Source: G963675935 sp963803125 (GTDB lineage: Bacteria > Planctomycetota > Planctomycetia > Pirellulales > Thermoguttaceae). Taken from it: DNA of 64,000 nucleotides. The translations under genes were made by a program, and so were the position numbers. The stretch is from assembly GCA_963803125.1 (NCBI GenBank), contig CAWDLR010000002.1, positions 1,116,001 through 1,180,000 on the forward strand. The letters are read 5' to 3'. Of this stretch, positions 1-9,900 are shown piece after piece; position 1 is the first letter of the stretch; each line of letters opens with the position of its first letter. Under the pieces are notes generated by a model. That model was not told the DNA's origin and ran no database searches. It saw only the letters and a program-made list of their open reading frames with translations.

Positions 1-366
1 CGTCATCGGCTTTCCGGGACCAATGTCATAGCCCGTCAAGTAATTTCCGACGTAGGCGTACCAACAGCCGCTCTTGGGATCCTCGAACAAAAAACCGTTG
101 ACCGGCCAGGTGAACGGCGGTTTGCCGCGGACGATCGGGTTGCCCGGCCGATGCTCGAAGCTGTCGAAACTCGGGTCGCCCAGTGCCCCGTGCCGCAACC
201 AGGCGTCGGCCTGTTGCCCCAGGGCGAAATCGATCGCGCCGCTTTGATCCGCCGGCGGCTGCCATCGCTCGGGCACGACCGCCACGGTTGGGGCCGCAAT
301 AATCCCCTGCGGCACGCAGAAGCCGACAAGAATGCCCATTAGAATTGTCGAAGAGACCCGAGCCAT
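1..366 (-). CDS. Secreted protein of unknown function (N-terminal part, runs off the left edge)
   Basis: The reading frame opens at the ATG complementary to 364-366 and stays open to base 1, giving 122 residues without a stop. It begins with a typical signal peptide (MARVSSTILMGILVGFCVP, then ..GIIAAP). The mature part has DPSFDSF, PFTWPVNGFLFEDP and CWYAYVGNYLTGYD, the kind of Trp/Tyr-rich start seen in secreted planctomycete glycan-binding or glycoside-hydrolase-like proteins. The missing C-terminus prevents a family call. It is probably exported to the periplasm or surface. It lies upstream-outward from the repeat-filled gap at 367-746 and has no visible operon partner inside the window. 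The start is supported by the signal peptide; I see no strong ribosome binding site. Confidence 0.6.
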   Translation of the reverse strand, partial: MARVSSTILMGILVGFCVPQGIIAAPTVAVVPERWQPPADQSGAIDFALGQQADAWLRHGALGDPSFDSFEHRPGNPIVRGKPPFTWPVNGFLFEDPKSGCWYAYVGNYLTGYDIGPGKPMT

Positions 367-457
367 CGGTCGCCTCAACTCGTCAGGCGGGGAGTTTGGG
401 GTGGAAATATTCCCCAATATACACAGGCTGCTGACCAGATGCAACGAACATAGGGTT

Positions 458-638
458 TACCACGGAGACACGGAGAACACGGAGAAAATAGACAGAAACA
501 GGTAGCCGCCACAGATGAACACAGACGAACACGGATAGCGCATAGTTTGGTCGCGAGTTAGCCGCTCGCCATCTGTGTCCATCAGTGTCTATCTGTGGCT
601 CCCTTAGTTCCGCCTCCGCGTTCTCCGTTCTCCGTGGC
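458..638. repeat. Nested inverted repeats in the 367-746 gap
   Basis: The gap 367-746 holds no convincing gene. It contains two nested imperfect palindromes: an outer pair at about 459-484 (ACCACGGAGACACGGAG..) and 614-637 (..TTCTCCGTGGCT), and an inner pair at 508-535 (CCACAGATGAACACAG..) and 571-598 (..GTGTCTATCTGTGG). A separate hairpin CGGGAGT-ggttg-ACTCCCG lies at 691-710. Short reading frames across this region are made of repeat sequence. Confidence 0.7.
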
Positions 639-746
639 TGACCATGCCGCAAGCGTCTGCTGGTGGCTCGCCGCGAATTTGAGCGCAATCCGGGAGTGGT
701 TGACTCCCGGCTATTGTAGCGCAGGAACACGTTTAGAGCAAACGCG

Positions 747-1265
747 CTAACCCGCCAACCGCTGCACGCGGCTCGGCTCGGCGGCCGGCTGACGCTCGGG
801 GCGATAGCGGTACTGCATGATGTAGGCGTCTTCGGGCGTGTCGCAGTAGTAGCCGTGCAGCACGGAGACGGCGCGAAAACCGTTCTCGCGGAAGAAGAGC
901 TGTGCGGGCAGGTTGGTTTCGCGGACTTCCAGAATGATGCGGCTGCGGCGCTGCGTCGAGAGCTTGGCCGCCAGCTTGGCCAACATCTGGCTGCCCACGC
1001 CCGAGCGGCGATACTCGGGCAGCACCGCGAAGTTCAGCACGTGGATGCGGCTCTTGTGCAGCTCGTAGATCATGAAGCCGACCACGCGGTCTTCATATTC
1101 GGCGACCATGCCGATACAGTTCCGTTGCCGCAGCGAGCGGATGAAGTCGTCTTCCAGCCAGGGAAACTCGAAACTCGCCGCCTCGATGGCCAACACCTCG
1201 GGCATGTCGCGGCGAATCATCCAGCGGATGTGAACCCGCACTTCCTCTCTCTGGTCGATCTGCAT
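747..1265 (-). CDS. rimI: Ribosomal-protein-alanine N-acetyltransferase (RimI-like GNAT)
   Basis: 172 residues, the usual size for a single-domain GNAT enzyme. The acetyl-CoA pyrophosphate-binding loop is seen as RRSGVGSQML (residues about 86-95), preceded by the beta strand HVLNFAVLPEY and followed by LEVRETNLPAQLFFRENGF, the V-x-x-x-N-x-x-A-x-x-F/L-Y-x-x-x-G-F pattern of RimI. The known family role is acetylation of the N-terminal alanine of ribosomal protein S18 from acetyl-CoA in the cytoplasm; related enzymes act on other N-termini, so the substrate is inferred. It starts 82 bases after the end of the giant-protein block on the same strand and could be cotranscribed with it. Confidence 0.85.
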   Translation of the reverse strand: MQIDQREEVRVHIRWMIRRDMPEVLAIEAASFEFPWLEDDFIRSLRQRNCIGMVAEYEDRVVGFMIYELHKSRIHVLNFAVLPEYRRSGVGSQMLAKLAAKLSTQRRSRIILEVRETNLPAQLFFRENGFRAVSVLHGYYCDTPEDAYIMQYRYRPERQPAAEPSRVQRLAG

Positions 1266-1347
1266 CTCGGCCTCCTTCCTTGTCGGCCATCGCTTGGAGC
1301 GGCTCTCCTACCGCTCCGGCAATCGGTTCCCCAGCGGGGTCTGTACA

Positions 1348-4300
1348 TTAGCAAAACCGCCGGATTCTGCCAATACGAACTCTGCGGGCAAAAATGCCCG
1401 CCGACACCACGCCGGACAACAGCAGAATGGCCGCGGCGGCGCAGCGGTGGAAGGGCCAGCCGGACGAGACCGGCCGGCAATCGAGCGTCAGCGTCGCCGG
1501 CCCCCCTTCGGAGAGGTAAAACTTCGGCGGCAACGCCCCGGCAATGGCCGCAATACCGCTGGGCCGGGCGACGTTGGCCGGCGGGCGGCTCAGCGGCGTC
1601 GCGCCGCGCGGGTTGTCGGCCGTCAGCGACGGCGGCAAGAACACCCGCCATAGCGTCTGCCGCACCGGCAGATCGCCAATCGCCGGCGATTGGAACCGCA
1701 GTTCTCCCGCTCCCCCCGCCACAATCGTGACGCCATGATAGATCACGCCGATCCGCCGCGGCGATTCGGACGGCACCGCCGCGAATCGCCACGCGGCGTC
1801 GCCAATCCGCTTGGGCACGATCGGCCAATCTTCGACCGAGGCCTGGATCAGTTCGCAGCCCTTGGGCAAACGGAGGTCGAACGGTTCGTCGCCGCCGGGG
1901 ATGACATCGAGTGTCGCAGCGGCCGACCAATGGCCGTCGCTTTGGCAGGCGACCGCCACGTCGGCGAAACGAACACAGGCCGACGTTCGCGCGGCGCGGC
2001 TTGCCGCGGCGTTCTTCGAAGCGCCGGGAGATTTCTCGCTGTCCCGCGGCTTCGTTTCCCGAGGCGGCGAGGCGGCCTCGTCGCGTTTCCGCCGTGCAGT
2101 GACCATCACCGCCGGCCCGCGCACTCCATCCCAAACGATCGTATCGACCAACCGGCCCGACTCGGCCGCCTCCTCGGACCGGAGCGCGGGCGTCTGCTGC
2201 AATCGGAGCGCGGGCGGGACGCTCGCGCTCCGGAAAAGGAGCGACACGGTGGGGCGTTCGAACAACTGGATCACCGCCGTCCGAATCTTGCACTTCTGCA
2301 CGGCGAACAGCGGCAGCTCGCACCGCTGGCCCATGCAAAGCGGCAGCCGCCCGCGGATGCACAATCGCGCGGCGCCCGAAAGGGGACCGTCGAGGAAGGC
2401 GGTAATCGTGCCCTGCTTGTCCTGCGACCAGCGTTGTATGCGGTCGCTGCGATCGACAACCAGCGAGACCCGCTCGATTTCGAAATCCCTGGGCGCGGTC
2501 ACTTGCTGTTGGAAGACATAACCCGAGGCGACCGAAAGCCGAGCGTCGAACAGCACGTCGATGCGATCTTCGTCGAAGCTGAGCGCAAGGGTTTGGCCGG
2601 CCGTCGTCCGCGCTTCATGGAGGCGAGTTGCCAGCGTCCAGGCGGACTCGCGGCGCGGCAAGCGGTAGGCGGCCCGCGGCCGCGACTGGCACGGTCCCCA
2701 AGCCTTCAAGAAGTCGGCCACGGGCAGGGGCTCGATCCGCTCCCCCTCCTGCTGTTCGCAATCGAGGGCCGGGTCGACGCTCAGCGCCATCCAACGCCGC
2801 GTCGCTTGCATATCGACCAGATCGATCCGCGGCAAGGGGATATTGCCCACCGCCGAGGCCCCGCTGAACAACAGCGTGGCCTCCAGCGTGGCCTCATCCG
2901 CAATTGGGCGCGGCCAGCGGAAGGTGATCCGCCGGACCTGATCCGACTCCGCCCCGACTTGCACGGTCGGCAGTGCGTCGCCCACCAAAGGGAGCAGACG
3001 CAGCCGCGGATCGACCGCCAGTTGCACCTGCCGAAGCTCGCCTTTGGCAACGCGGAACTTGAACTTGGCGTTGACGACCACCGAGCCAGGCTGGATTTTT
3101 AGCCAAGTGAGTTGTTCGGCGTTGACCGCCGGTCCAAACCCAGCGGCCGCCGGCTCTCGCCAGCGCACCGCCAATCGATCGGTCGGCCCCAACTCGGCCA
3201 ACAAGCGCGGCGGGTCCTTCTGCAACGACACTCCCCCGCAGGCGGACGGCACTTCCACCGGCGGCGGATCGGCCGGCAGCCCCAATTCGAGCCGCGAACA
3301 AGCTAGCCGCGGAATCGCCGCGTCGAAGCCGCTCGCACCGGCCGCGGCGGACACAACCGGATGCAACGAGAACCCGAGCCGATAGTCGCCCGGCTCGGCC
3401 ACCTCGAACGCCAAGGCCCTGGCGCCGGCTTCCCAATCGGCTTCGATCGGGCGGCCGTCCAACAGCACGCTGCCCGGCAGCGGGCGTGAGCCCTCGCTTT
3501 GCAGCGGCACGCGGACGCGAGTCGCGCGCTCGAGGACCCGCAGATCATATTCCACCCGCAGCCCGCCGGCGGCGAGTCGCCCCGTGGCAGCCTCCTTTGC
3601 GAGATCGCCGCGATAGACCGCCGCGAGAATCATCCATGCCGGCTGCCTCTCGACCGCCGCCGCGCGGCGATACAGCTCTTGGTAGAACGCCTCGGGCAAA
3701 TAGACCTTTCCGCCCACCGGCTTTTTTTGAGCGTCAACCGGAACGAACACGCGATAGATCGGCGGCGAAACCGGCCGGGCGACCGCCGACACCTTGCCGT
3801 CCACCCTGGGCAGCGGCGGCGACGGTTGCGGTGCAGGCGTCTCGCCCGCCCCACAAAACAACAGTGACAGCAGCACTCCGATAATCGCGGTGGCAGCAGC
3901 GGAACTTGCACCGGCCGCTGGATGGCTCGTGTCAGCCGGCGGAGCGAATGGCCTCCGCTGACGGTGTGCGCATCGCAACGCCAGGCAGAAGAGAACTCCC
4001 GACAGACCGCCCCACGCGACCGGAACGTAAGCGTCGGGCAGCGTCATCGCCGCAGCACAAAAGCCAGCAAGCAGCAATGCCAGGGTCACCGCTGCCCGTC
4101 TCCGCGCCGTGCAGCATCCCCATCCGGCAGCCAGCAGGAAGACCACCGCCCCGAGCAGTTGCATTGACGCCGTCCGCGCGTACCGCAAAGCAACCGCCGC
4201 ACCGGCCGGCACGTCGACGCACCGCCCAATCCAACCTCGCATTTCCGCCGACGCCGTCGCGGCGGGGACTGTCCCAGCTCTTGCCTCGGTGAAAATCGGA

Positions 4301-4743
4301 CTGCCCCCTTCACCGAGCCCGACGCCCTCATAGCCCGGCGGAAGCCAGGCAATCCAACGTCGGCCGAGCACGGGCACATCGGGCTCCGGCAACGATGCAG
4401 TCAGCGAGCCGATAATCCCCAGCGGCGGCCCGCACACCGTCCATTCGATCGTCAGGCAAAGCGATCTTCGCTCGGCCGGCAGGTCGACCGACAAGACAGT
4501 CTCCGGCACACCGACAGTCTCCGGCACACGCCGTGTGCCGCCGGTCTTCGGCACACGGCGTGTGCCGGATACTATCGCTTCCACCAGCCACGAGGTCGGA
4601 ACTCCGTCGATACGCGCGTCATGCACTTCGTCGGCGGAGACGTGCGGCGGCATTGTCAACCGCAGGTGATTGCGGCCGGAGTTCTCCAAGTAGTACGACG
4701 CCAAGTGCCGGGCCGTTCCATCGGCGTGATGCCACGATTCGAG
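1348..4743 (-). CDS. Giant planctomycete envelope protein, continuation of the preceding frame after an in-frame TGA
   Basis: About 1131 codons follow the TGA at 4744-4746 in the same reading frame as the upstream gene. The codons right after that stop (ESWHHADGTARHLASYYLEN) read like ordinary coding sequence, so I treat this as the C-terminal part of a ~1870-residue protein, or a gene re-initiating at TTG 4704 or ATG 4653. It has hydrophobic segments (AVVFLLAAGWGCC, LALLLAGFCAAAM, IIGVLLSLLFCGA) near 170-290, a long beta-rich region, and a C-terminal anchor (AAAAILLLSGVVSAGIFA) followed by Arg-rich residues. The section starting YRVFVPVDAQKKPVGGKVYL resembles modules in the two upstream proteins. 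Several palindromic repeats lie in frame inside it. I recognise no enzyme motif; a cell-envelope structural role is only inference. Confidence 0.6.
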   Translation of the reverse strand, partial: LESWHHADGTARHLASYYLENSGRNHLRLTMPPHVSADEVHDARIDGVPTSWLVEAIVSGTRRVPKTGGTRRVPETVGVPETVLSVDLPAERRSLCLTIEWTVCGPPLGIIGSLTASLPEPDVPVLGRRWIAWLPPGYEGVGLGEGGSPIFTEARAGTVPAATASAEMRGWIGRCVDVPAGAAVALRYARTASMQLLGAVVFLLAAGWGCCTARRRAAVTLALLLAGFCAAAMTLPDAYVPVAWGGLSGVLFCLALRCAHRQRRPFAPPADTSHPAAGASSAAATAIIGVLLSLLFCGAGETPAPQPSPPLPRVDGKVSAVARPVSPPIYRVFVPVDAQKKPVGGKVYLPEAFYQELYRRAAAVERQPAWMILAAVYRGDLAKEAATGRLAAGGLRVEYDLRVLERATRVRVPLQSEGSRPLPGSVLLDGRPIEADWEAGARALAFEVAEPGDYRLGFSLHPVVSAAAGASGFDAAIPRLACSRLELGLPADPPPVEVPSACGGVSLQKDPPRLLAELGPTDRLAVRWREPAAAGFGPAVNAEQLTWLKIQPGSVVVNAKFKFRVAKGELRQVQLAVDPRLRLLPLVGDALPTVQVGAESDQVRRITFRWPRPIADEATLEATLLFSGASAVGNIPLPRIDLVDMQATRRWMALSVDPALDCEQQEGERIEPLPVADFLKAWGPCQSRPRAAYRLPRRESAWTLATRLHEARTTAGQTLALSFDEDRIDVLFDARLSVASGYVFQQQVTAPRDFEIERVSLVVDRSDRIQRWSQDKQGTITAFLDGPLSGAARLCIRGRLPLCMGQRCELPLFAVQKCKIRTAVIQLFERPTVSLLFRSASVPPALRLQQTPALRSEEAAESGRLVDTIVWDGVRGPAVMVTARRKRDEAASPPRETKPRDSEKSPGASKNAAASRAARTSACVRFADVAVACQSDGHWSAAATLDVIPGGDEPFDLRLPKGCELIQASVEDWPIVPKRIGDAAWRFAAVPSESPRRIGVIYHGVTIVAGGAGELRFQSPAIGDLPVRQTLWRVFLPPSLTADNPRGATPLSRPPANVARPSGIAAIAGALPPKFYLSEGGPATLTLDCRPVSSGWPFHRCAAAAILLLSGVVSAGIFARRVRIGRIRRFC
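2180..2232. repeat. Palindromic repeat inside the giant protein gene
   Basis: CGGAGCGCGGGCG occurs twice (near 2180 and 2204) and is answered by CGCTCGCGCTCCG (2220-2232). It is read in frame by the giant protein as a Ser/Ala/Leu-rich insert (..RSASVPPALRLQQTPALRSE..). Confidence 0.6.
4263..4311. repeat. GGGGACTGTCCC-type palindrome inside a coding region
   Basis: A diverged copy of the palindrome seen at 10286 and 11337 (arms GGGGACTGTCCC and GGACTGCCCCC). On the minus strand the giant protein reads it as GEGGSPIFTEARAGTVPA. Confidence 0.65.
4521..4567. repeat. GGCACACGGCGTGTGCC-type palindrome inside a coding region
   Basis: Two head-to-tail copies of a perfect palindrome around CGGCACACGCCGTGTGCCG, read by the giant protein as the repeated peptide GTRRVPKTGGTRRVPETV. 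Relatives lie at 16701-16729 and 17041-17063. Confidence 0.7.
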
Positions 4744-6966
4744 TCAACAAGCCCCAATCCACGCCGTCGCCGCGGCAGGTGTAGCCGACGTGCTCGCTGG
4801 ATTCGCCTTGGAATCACGATGCGAGGAGATCCGCGGGGGCTGCCGGCTTCTCGCCGTGGCGTCCGCAGGAATTGGGCCGGCACGTTCTGGACCGTGCGTT
4901 GCCAAGGAGACCGACAGTGATGCGGAGCGCTCGTTTCGCTCGAATAGCAGGTCGTGCGGCTTGGCCGCCAAGAGCGCCGACTCCGACGGGGGCAGATCGT
5001 CGAGTTCCAGCCGATTGAGGCGTTCGTCGCCGCGAGTTTCCAAGGCATAAGGGCCGACCGGCCGCACGGCGACCAGTTGCTTGCAGCGTGCCAACCCACG
5101 AAAACGCAGCGGCGGCAAGTCAGCGGTGGCCAGCCGCTCTGCCGACGCCGCGAACGGGCGCCGCGCGACGATCGCCAACCGCAGCGGCTGTCGCGGCGAG
5201 AGCCCGGTGGCCAACTGAATTGCCAACCGCTGGCCGCCATTTCGCCGCGGCTCGGCCGACCAGTCGGCCACGCCGCCCGGCGGCGCCGACTCGACCGAGT
5301 CGATGATCCACCCCGCCGCCACGTCGGCGCCGATCGCGAACCGGGCATCGTTGCTGATGCGAAATTGTGCCGCCAAGCGGGCCGTCGCCTGCTGGCCGTC
5401 AAGCTCGATGGCCGCGCCAGCCAGCGCGTCCACTCTTGCCGGCGGACGGAAGAGCAACCACTCGACGGTCGCATCGCGATCGAATGCCTGAAATTGCATC
5501 GACCGCCCGGTCCGTGGGCTGGACAAGGGGCCGGCGCCCGTCTGGGCGCAATGCAACGGGACGAGGCGGTCGGCCAGGAGCGGCTCGGGCACCAACAGCG
5601 AGATGTCGCCTTCCAGCCAGAACAGCCGCTCGGCGCGGATGCGGGGCAATCGCCACGGCCGATCGAGCAGCGACCGCCCCACCGCGCTGAGGCGAAGGGT
5701 GTACTCGCTGTCGCGGATCGCCTGCGGAAGCCGCAACGTAACGCGGGCGCCGCCGTCAGGCAGCGCCGCGGCCGACCAGGGAATCGCCACGTCGCCCAAG
5801 CGGGCCGACGCCAATCGCAGCTCGGGATCCAACAGCACGCCGATCCGATCCAACGGTTCGTTGTAGACTTGCAGCTTCCATTGGGCGGAGACCTCCAATC
5901 CCCGCAACGAGCAATCGTACGTCCGCGACTCCCGCAGCAGGGCCAGCGGCCGCCGCGTGTGGGCGGTCCCGGCCGCGGTCAACTGCAATCGCAAATGGTC
6001 GTTGCCCCCCAGTTCGATTTGCCAGCAACGCGACTGTTCGTCGACCGCCTTGCTGCCCAAAACGAGCCCCCGATCGACCTTCGGCGTCCACGCCCTGGGC
6101 AGTTCGAGGAAGAGCCGGTTCGACGCCGCGGCGGGAATCTCGAAGGCGAAGGCCAGCACGCCGTTGGAATCCTGCTGTCCGGCCAGCGACCACTCCGCGC
6201 CGAGCCGCCCGGAGCGTTCGACGAAGACCCCCAAGCGGCCGTCGCCGCCCGATCCGATGGCCGCGGGTTGATTTGGGGATTTGGGGATTTGGAGATTTAG
6301 GGATTTGGGGATTTGAGAATTTGCAGATTGTGAAATCTGGAGATTTGAAATCCCTGACTCCTGACTCCTGACCCCTGACCCCTCGTCGCCCCACATCGTC
6401 TTGCGAAACGCGAGATTGCACGGCGCCAGCGGCATGAAGCTGGGCGATTGCCCGGCCAGCGTCACGTCGAAGATCGCATCGCCGACCAGCCGGTCGCCTA
6501 CCAATTTGGCCGCATACCGCGCGGAGACGATCGCGGCTGGTGGAATCGGCGGGGTCTTCGAGTCTCGCGGCCTCATCGCCGCCAAGAGCCGCTGGAACTC
6601 GTCGGTGGCGATCGGCAGGTACTTCTCGCCGCCGAGGGGCCAGTCCTTCATACGGTCTTCGGGGGCCAGGACGCGGAGAAATCGCACATCCGTCGCTGGG
6701 CGATCCTCACCCGCAGCCGCCCGACCGAAAAGGAGACCGGCGAGCAAGATCGCCAGGAGAAAGAGGCTCCCGACACGTTCCCACGCGGAGCGTGGGAACC
6801 AGAATCTGGACTTCTCTCCTCGTTCCCACGCTCTGCGTGGGAACGCCCCCGTCTGCGACGCTCCGCGTCGCTCGGCTCGACGCAGGTGGGCGGAAGAAGT
6901 GGGTTCCCACGCGGAGCGTGGGAACCAGAACGAAAGCCCGGCGATCGTTAGCAGCCGACCTTTCAT
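4744..6966 (-). CDS. Giant planctomycete envelope protein, N-terminal ORF
   Basis: 740 codons from ATG 6966, which overlaps the stop of the upstream gene as ATGA, so translation is probably coupled. A hydrophobic export signal (LLAILLAGLLFGRAAAG) is pushed to about residue 70 by an insert of two to three copies of the FPRSAWE-type repeat (6777-6927). The mature region starts VRFLRVLAPEDRMKDWPL..YLPI.. and is beta-rich (strand-like stretches such as VTLRLPQAIRDSEYTLRLSA), with no catalytic motif I recognise. A second low-complexity insert (QIPKSPN-like repeats, 6270-6385) sits near residue 200. It ends at a TGA after which the frame stays open to 1348. It is probably exported with the proteins encoded on either side; the function is unknown. 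Confidence 0.65.
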   Translation of the reverse strand: MKGRLLTIAGLSFWFPRSAWEPTSSAHLRRAERRGASQTGAFPRRAWERGEKSRFWFPRSAWERVGSLFLLAILLAGLLFGRAAAGEDRPATDVRFLRVLAPEDRMKDWPLGGEKYLPIATDEFQRLLAAMRPRDSKTPPIPPAAIVSARYAAKLVGDRLVGDAIFDVTLAGQSPSFMPLAPCNLAFRKTMWGDEGSGVRSQESGISNLQISQSANSQIPKSLNLQIPKSPNQPAAIGSGGDGRLGVFVERSGRLGAEWSLAGQQDSNGVLAFAFEIPAAASNRLFLELPRAWTPKVDRGLVLGSKAVDEQSRCWQIELGGNDHLRLQLTAAGTAHTRRPLALLRESRTYDCSLRGLEVSAQWKLQVYNEPLDRIGVLLDPELRLASARLGDVAIPWSAAALPDGGARVTLRLPQAIRDSEYTLRLSAVGRSLLDRPWRLPRIRAERLFWLEGDISLLVPEPLLADRLVPLHCAQTGAGPLSSPRTGRSMQFQAFDRDATVEWLLFRPPARVDALAGAAIELDGQQATARLAAQFRISNDARFAIGADVAAGWIIDSVESAPPGGVADWSAEPRRNGGQRLAIQLATGLSPRQPLRLAIVARRPFAASAERLATADLPPLRFRGLARCKQLVAVRPVGPYALETRGDERLNRLELDDLPPSESALLAAKPHDLLFERNERSASLSVSLATHGPERAGPIPADATARSRQPPRISSHRDSKANPASTSATPAAATAWIGAC
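6270..6385. repeat. ATTTGGGGATTTGG / CCTGACTCCTGAC low-complexity repeat in a coding region
   Basis: Tandem GATTTGGGGATTTGGAG-like units followed by CTGACTCCTGACTCC units. The giant protein reads through them in frame as NLQIPKSPNQ-type peptide. Similar units occur between genes at 21060-21110. Confidence 0.7.
6777..6927. repeat. Cluster of CGTTCCCACGC..GCGTGGGAACG palindromes in the signal region of a gene
   Basis: At least three copies of the CCCACGCGGAGCGTGGG palindrome (near 6777-6800, 6822-6845, 6902-6925), with an interleaved ACGCTCCGCGTCGC unit. They are translated as FPRSAWEP and RRAWERG peptides before the export signal. Copies also occur at 51780-51886 and 63172-63275. Confidence 0.8.
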
Positions 6967-9900
6967 GGCTCGCTATCCCCAAGCGGCTGCGGCGAAATCG
7001 CCGCGATGGCGGCGGTTGAGGGGGGTTTGTCGGCAGCGGCCGCCATGAAGCGCGAGTGGGTGGAGCCGATTTCCACCCGCGAACTCGGCGGCTCTCCGCC
7101 GGCCAATGCACGTCGTCGGGCCGCGCCGCGTTCCAGCAATCCCGCCAGCAGCGTCAGCACCAGTCCCAAACACGCGGCTTGAGCCAACAACAGCGTCGGC
7201 TCGGGGGCGATCAGCCCCGCCGCCAGCAGCGCCACGCCGACGCCCAGCAGCATCGCCGGATGGCGACTGACCGGCAGGTAGATCAACAGCAGGCCCGCCA
7301 CCAGCGCGGCCCCCGACGCCCAAAGCACGATCCAGGTCCGGCCGGCGGTCCGCAATTCCGCCTGTTCCACCTTGCCCAGCGAACTGAACAGGTAGACGTT
7401 CACCCGATCGGGCAGGGCGTCGCGCGGCGCCGCCTCAGCCCACGATTCCAACTCCGCCTGATCCAACAGCGGGTGGCGGCCCCAAAACCAGAACCAGCCG
7501 GACCACTGCCAGACATACTCCCCCGTGAAGCCGTCGGGATTCGACAGCAGATGCTCGTTGGCCGGCAGGATCAGTTGCCAGTACATCTGCCGCATCCAAA
7601 CCGCGGGGCACAGCCGCGGAAATTCCAGCCGCATCGCGCCCCGCGGCGGCCGCGGCCCGGCAAAATGATAGCGCAGCTCGATCACCACCGGCCGGCGGCC
7701 AAGGTGATCGGCCAGCGGCAGTGAAAGTCGGTTCTCGCCGAGCGATTGCGGCTCGACCTGACGGCCATCGACCAGCGCGACGGTCTGCTCGGCGGCGCCG
7801 GCCGGCATCACGATTTCGATCTGCTTTCGGTCGGTCCGCAGTTGAAAGACGGCCCGATCCTGCCGGGCGGTCGAAGTCAGTCGCGACTGGATCCAGGCGC
7901 GATCGACGACCATCGACTTCGCCATGTTGCCCTCGTCGCCGCACAGTTCCAGCGCCACGGCGCCGGTCCGCTGGGCTGCGGCCAGCAGCAAGGCCGGCCG
8001 GCCTTCGGCATCGGTCGCATCTTGGTCCGACGCACTCCACGCACCTTTGCCCAGCGAAATCCGCCCGCCGCGATCGGCTGTTACCGCCAGTGTGTTCGCC
8101 AACAGTTCGCCGTCGGCCGGCATGAGCAGAGGAACGGAAAGCGATCGAGACGGAATCGGCGCGGAGGGCTTACCCGACGCCGACTTGCCGGCATTTGCCG
8201 CAATCGGCTCGACGCGGGCCGCCGGCATTTCGACTTCGGCCAAAGGAACGGTGTAGCTGAGCGCGAGTTCGCAAGGACCGATCCGCGGCTCGGGGAGGGT
8301 CACTCTGGCGGAGGCCGTGCCGCCGGTAGCCTCGCCGAGGTCCTGGGCGGCAAGCACGGGAGAAATCGGTTTGCGGCCGTCAATCCGCACGCGAATTCGG
8401 CCGGCTGCCAACCCGCTGGGCACGCTGATGGTCAACTGATCGGCCGGCTCATGGGCAATCACGTAGCAGAATCTCTGCTCGACGGTTGCCGTCTGTTCGC
8501 CCAGTGCTACTCTGCCCGCCGCCTCGACCGTGATTCGCTGCCGAAGGACGCGGAGGCCGGCCGCGAAGACGGCGTCTCCGTCGCCGCCGCGGTAATAGAG
8601 CGGCGGCTGCTGCCGTGGCGGCAGGTTCATCGGCAGTGCGAATTGCTGCCGTGCCAGGCCCGTTGTTGCCCGGGTGTTCGGCGTCAACTCCAGGTTGTCG
8701 GCCGCCATCACGGCCACCAGCGGCGGAGTGATCGCGCCGCCCAGCGGACGAGGCAGGGGAACGGCCAGCGACGCCGATTGCGGCTCGATGGCGCGGTGCG
8801 CCCGCAACTGCAACTCGATCGAGCCCGACGACGGTTGGGCCAACGGGATCGAGACCACGCCCGCGCTGCTCACCACGCCTTCCGCCTCCACGACGTTCTC
8901 AGGACCGACTTCATCCACTTCCCAGCCGGGCAGGGCGATTTCCAGCGCCGAGACCTTTCCGCCGCGGATCGTGTACGTCAACCTGCCCTCCAAGCGAACC
9001 TCGCCGGGATCGACCAGCAGCACGTACTCCGGCTCGATGCAAATCCGCGTCTTTCGCGGGGCCAGTCGCAGCGACAGTGAATAGGGCTGGCCGGAATACT
9101 CGAAGGCGGCGAGCATCTCGTCTTTGTGCGTGGCGCTCGGCAGGGGCAGAACCCGCTGGGCTTCGCGGCTCGGCCCCCAAATGGCTTGCCAGTCGCCGCC
9201 GACGGCCACGGTGAGCGTGCCCGCCTGCCGCACGGCGCCCAGAACCTCGAAGCCGGCCAACTCGCACCAAGCGGGGCTCTTCGCCGGCTCGTAGGCGCGG
9301 CGGCAGTTCAGGCGAATCTCGACGGGGCCGACCGTCTTCTTCCCCAACCGCACCTCGACCAGTCGCGGGCCCGTGGACTTTGACGCTGGGGTGGCAGTTG
9401 TACTGCCGCCTCTCTCCGGGTGCGGCAGTGCAACTGCCGCACCAACGGCATTCACGGTCGTCATCGTATAACCGTCCGGCTTGCCCGGCGAGAGCTCCGC
9501 CTCGGGCGGCAACCGCATCGTCAGCCGATCGAACGCCCCGCCGCGGCTCCGCACCGAGAGCGTTGCCTCATCGCTGATCTGCCGGCCGTCCAGGGTGGCC
9601 AGCACTGTGCCGGTCGCTTCCAAAACGATGGGGGTTTCGAGCGAAGCCGGTCTCGATTTGCGCCAAGCCAACTGGAAATCGCCTCCCAGCCCGGCCACTG
9701 CGAATTCAGTGGCTTTCCCCTTGGCTGCGGACGACAGCAGTGTCGCCCCCTCCGAGACGGCCCCCATCGCCTCGGCAAGCGGGGCCGTCAGTTTCATCTC
9801 CGAAGTGATGGCGCGGGGAAGGCGGAGCCGTAACCGCGTCTCGTCCCCCGCCGAGTCCAACGGCACGAGCATCGTCAATGTGATTTGATGCTGCGAGTCA

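Noticed and set aside
383..730. 115-codon frame on the minus strand
   Set aside because: Made of palindromic repeat sequence; the peptide has no coding character.
1217..6300. Long alternative frames (381, 470 and 448 codons) across the giant proteins
   Set aside because: Arg/Ala/Gly-rich translations without motifs, overlapping the giant-protein frame on either strand.
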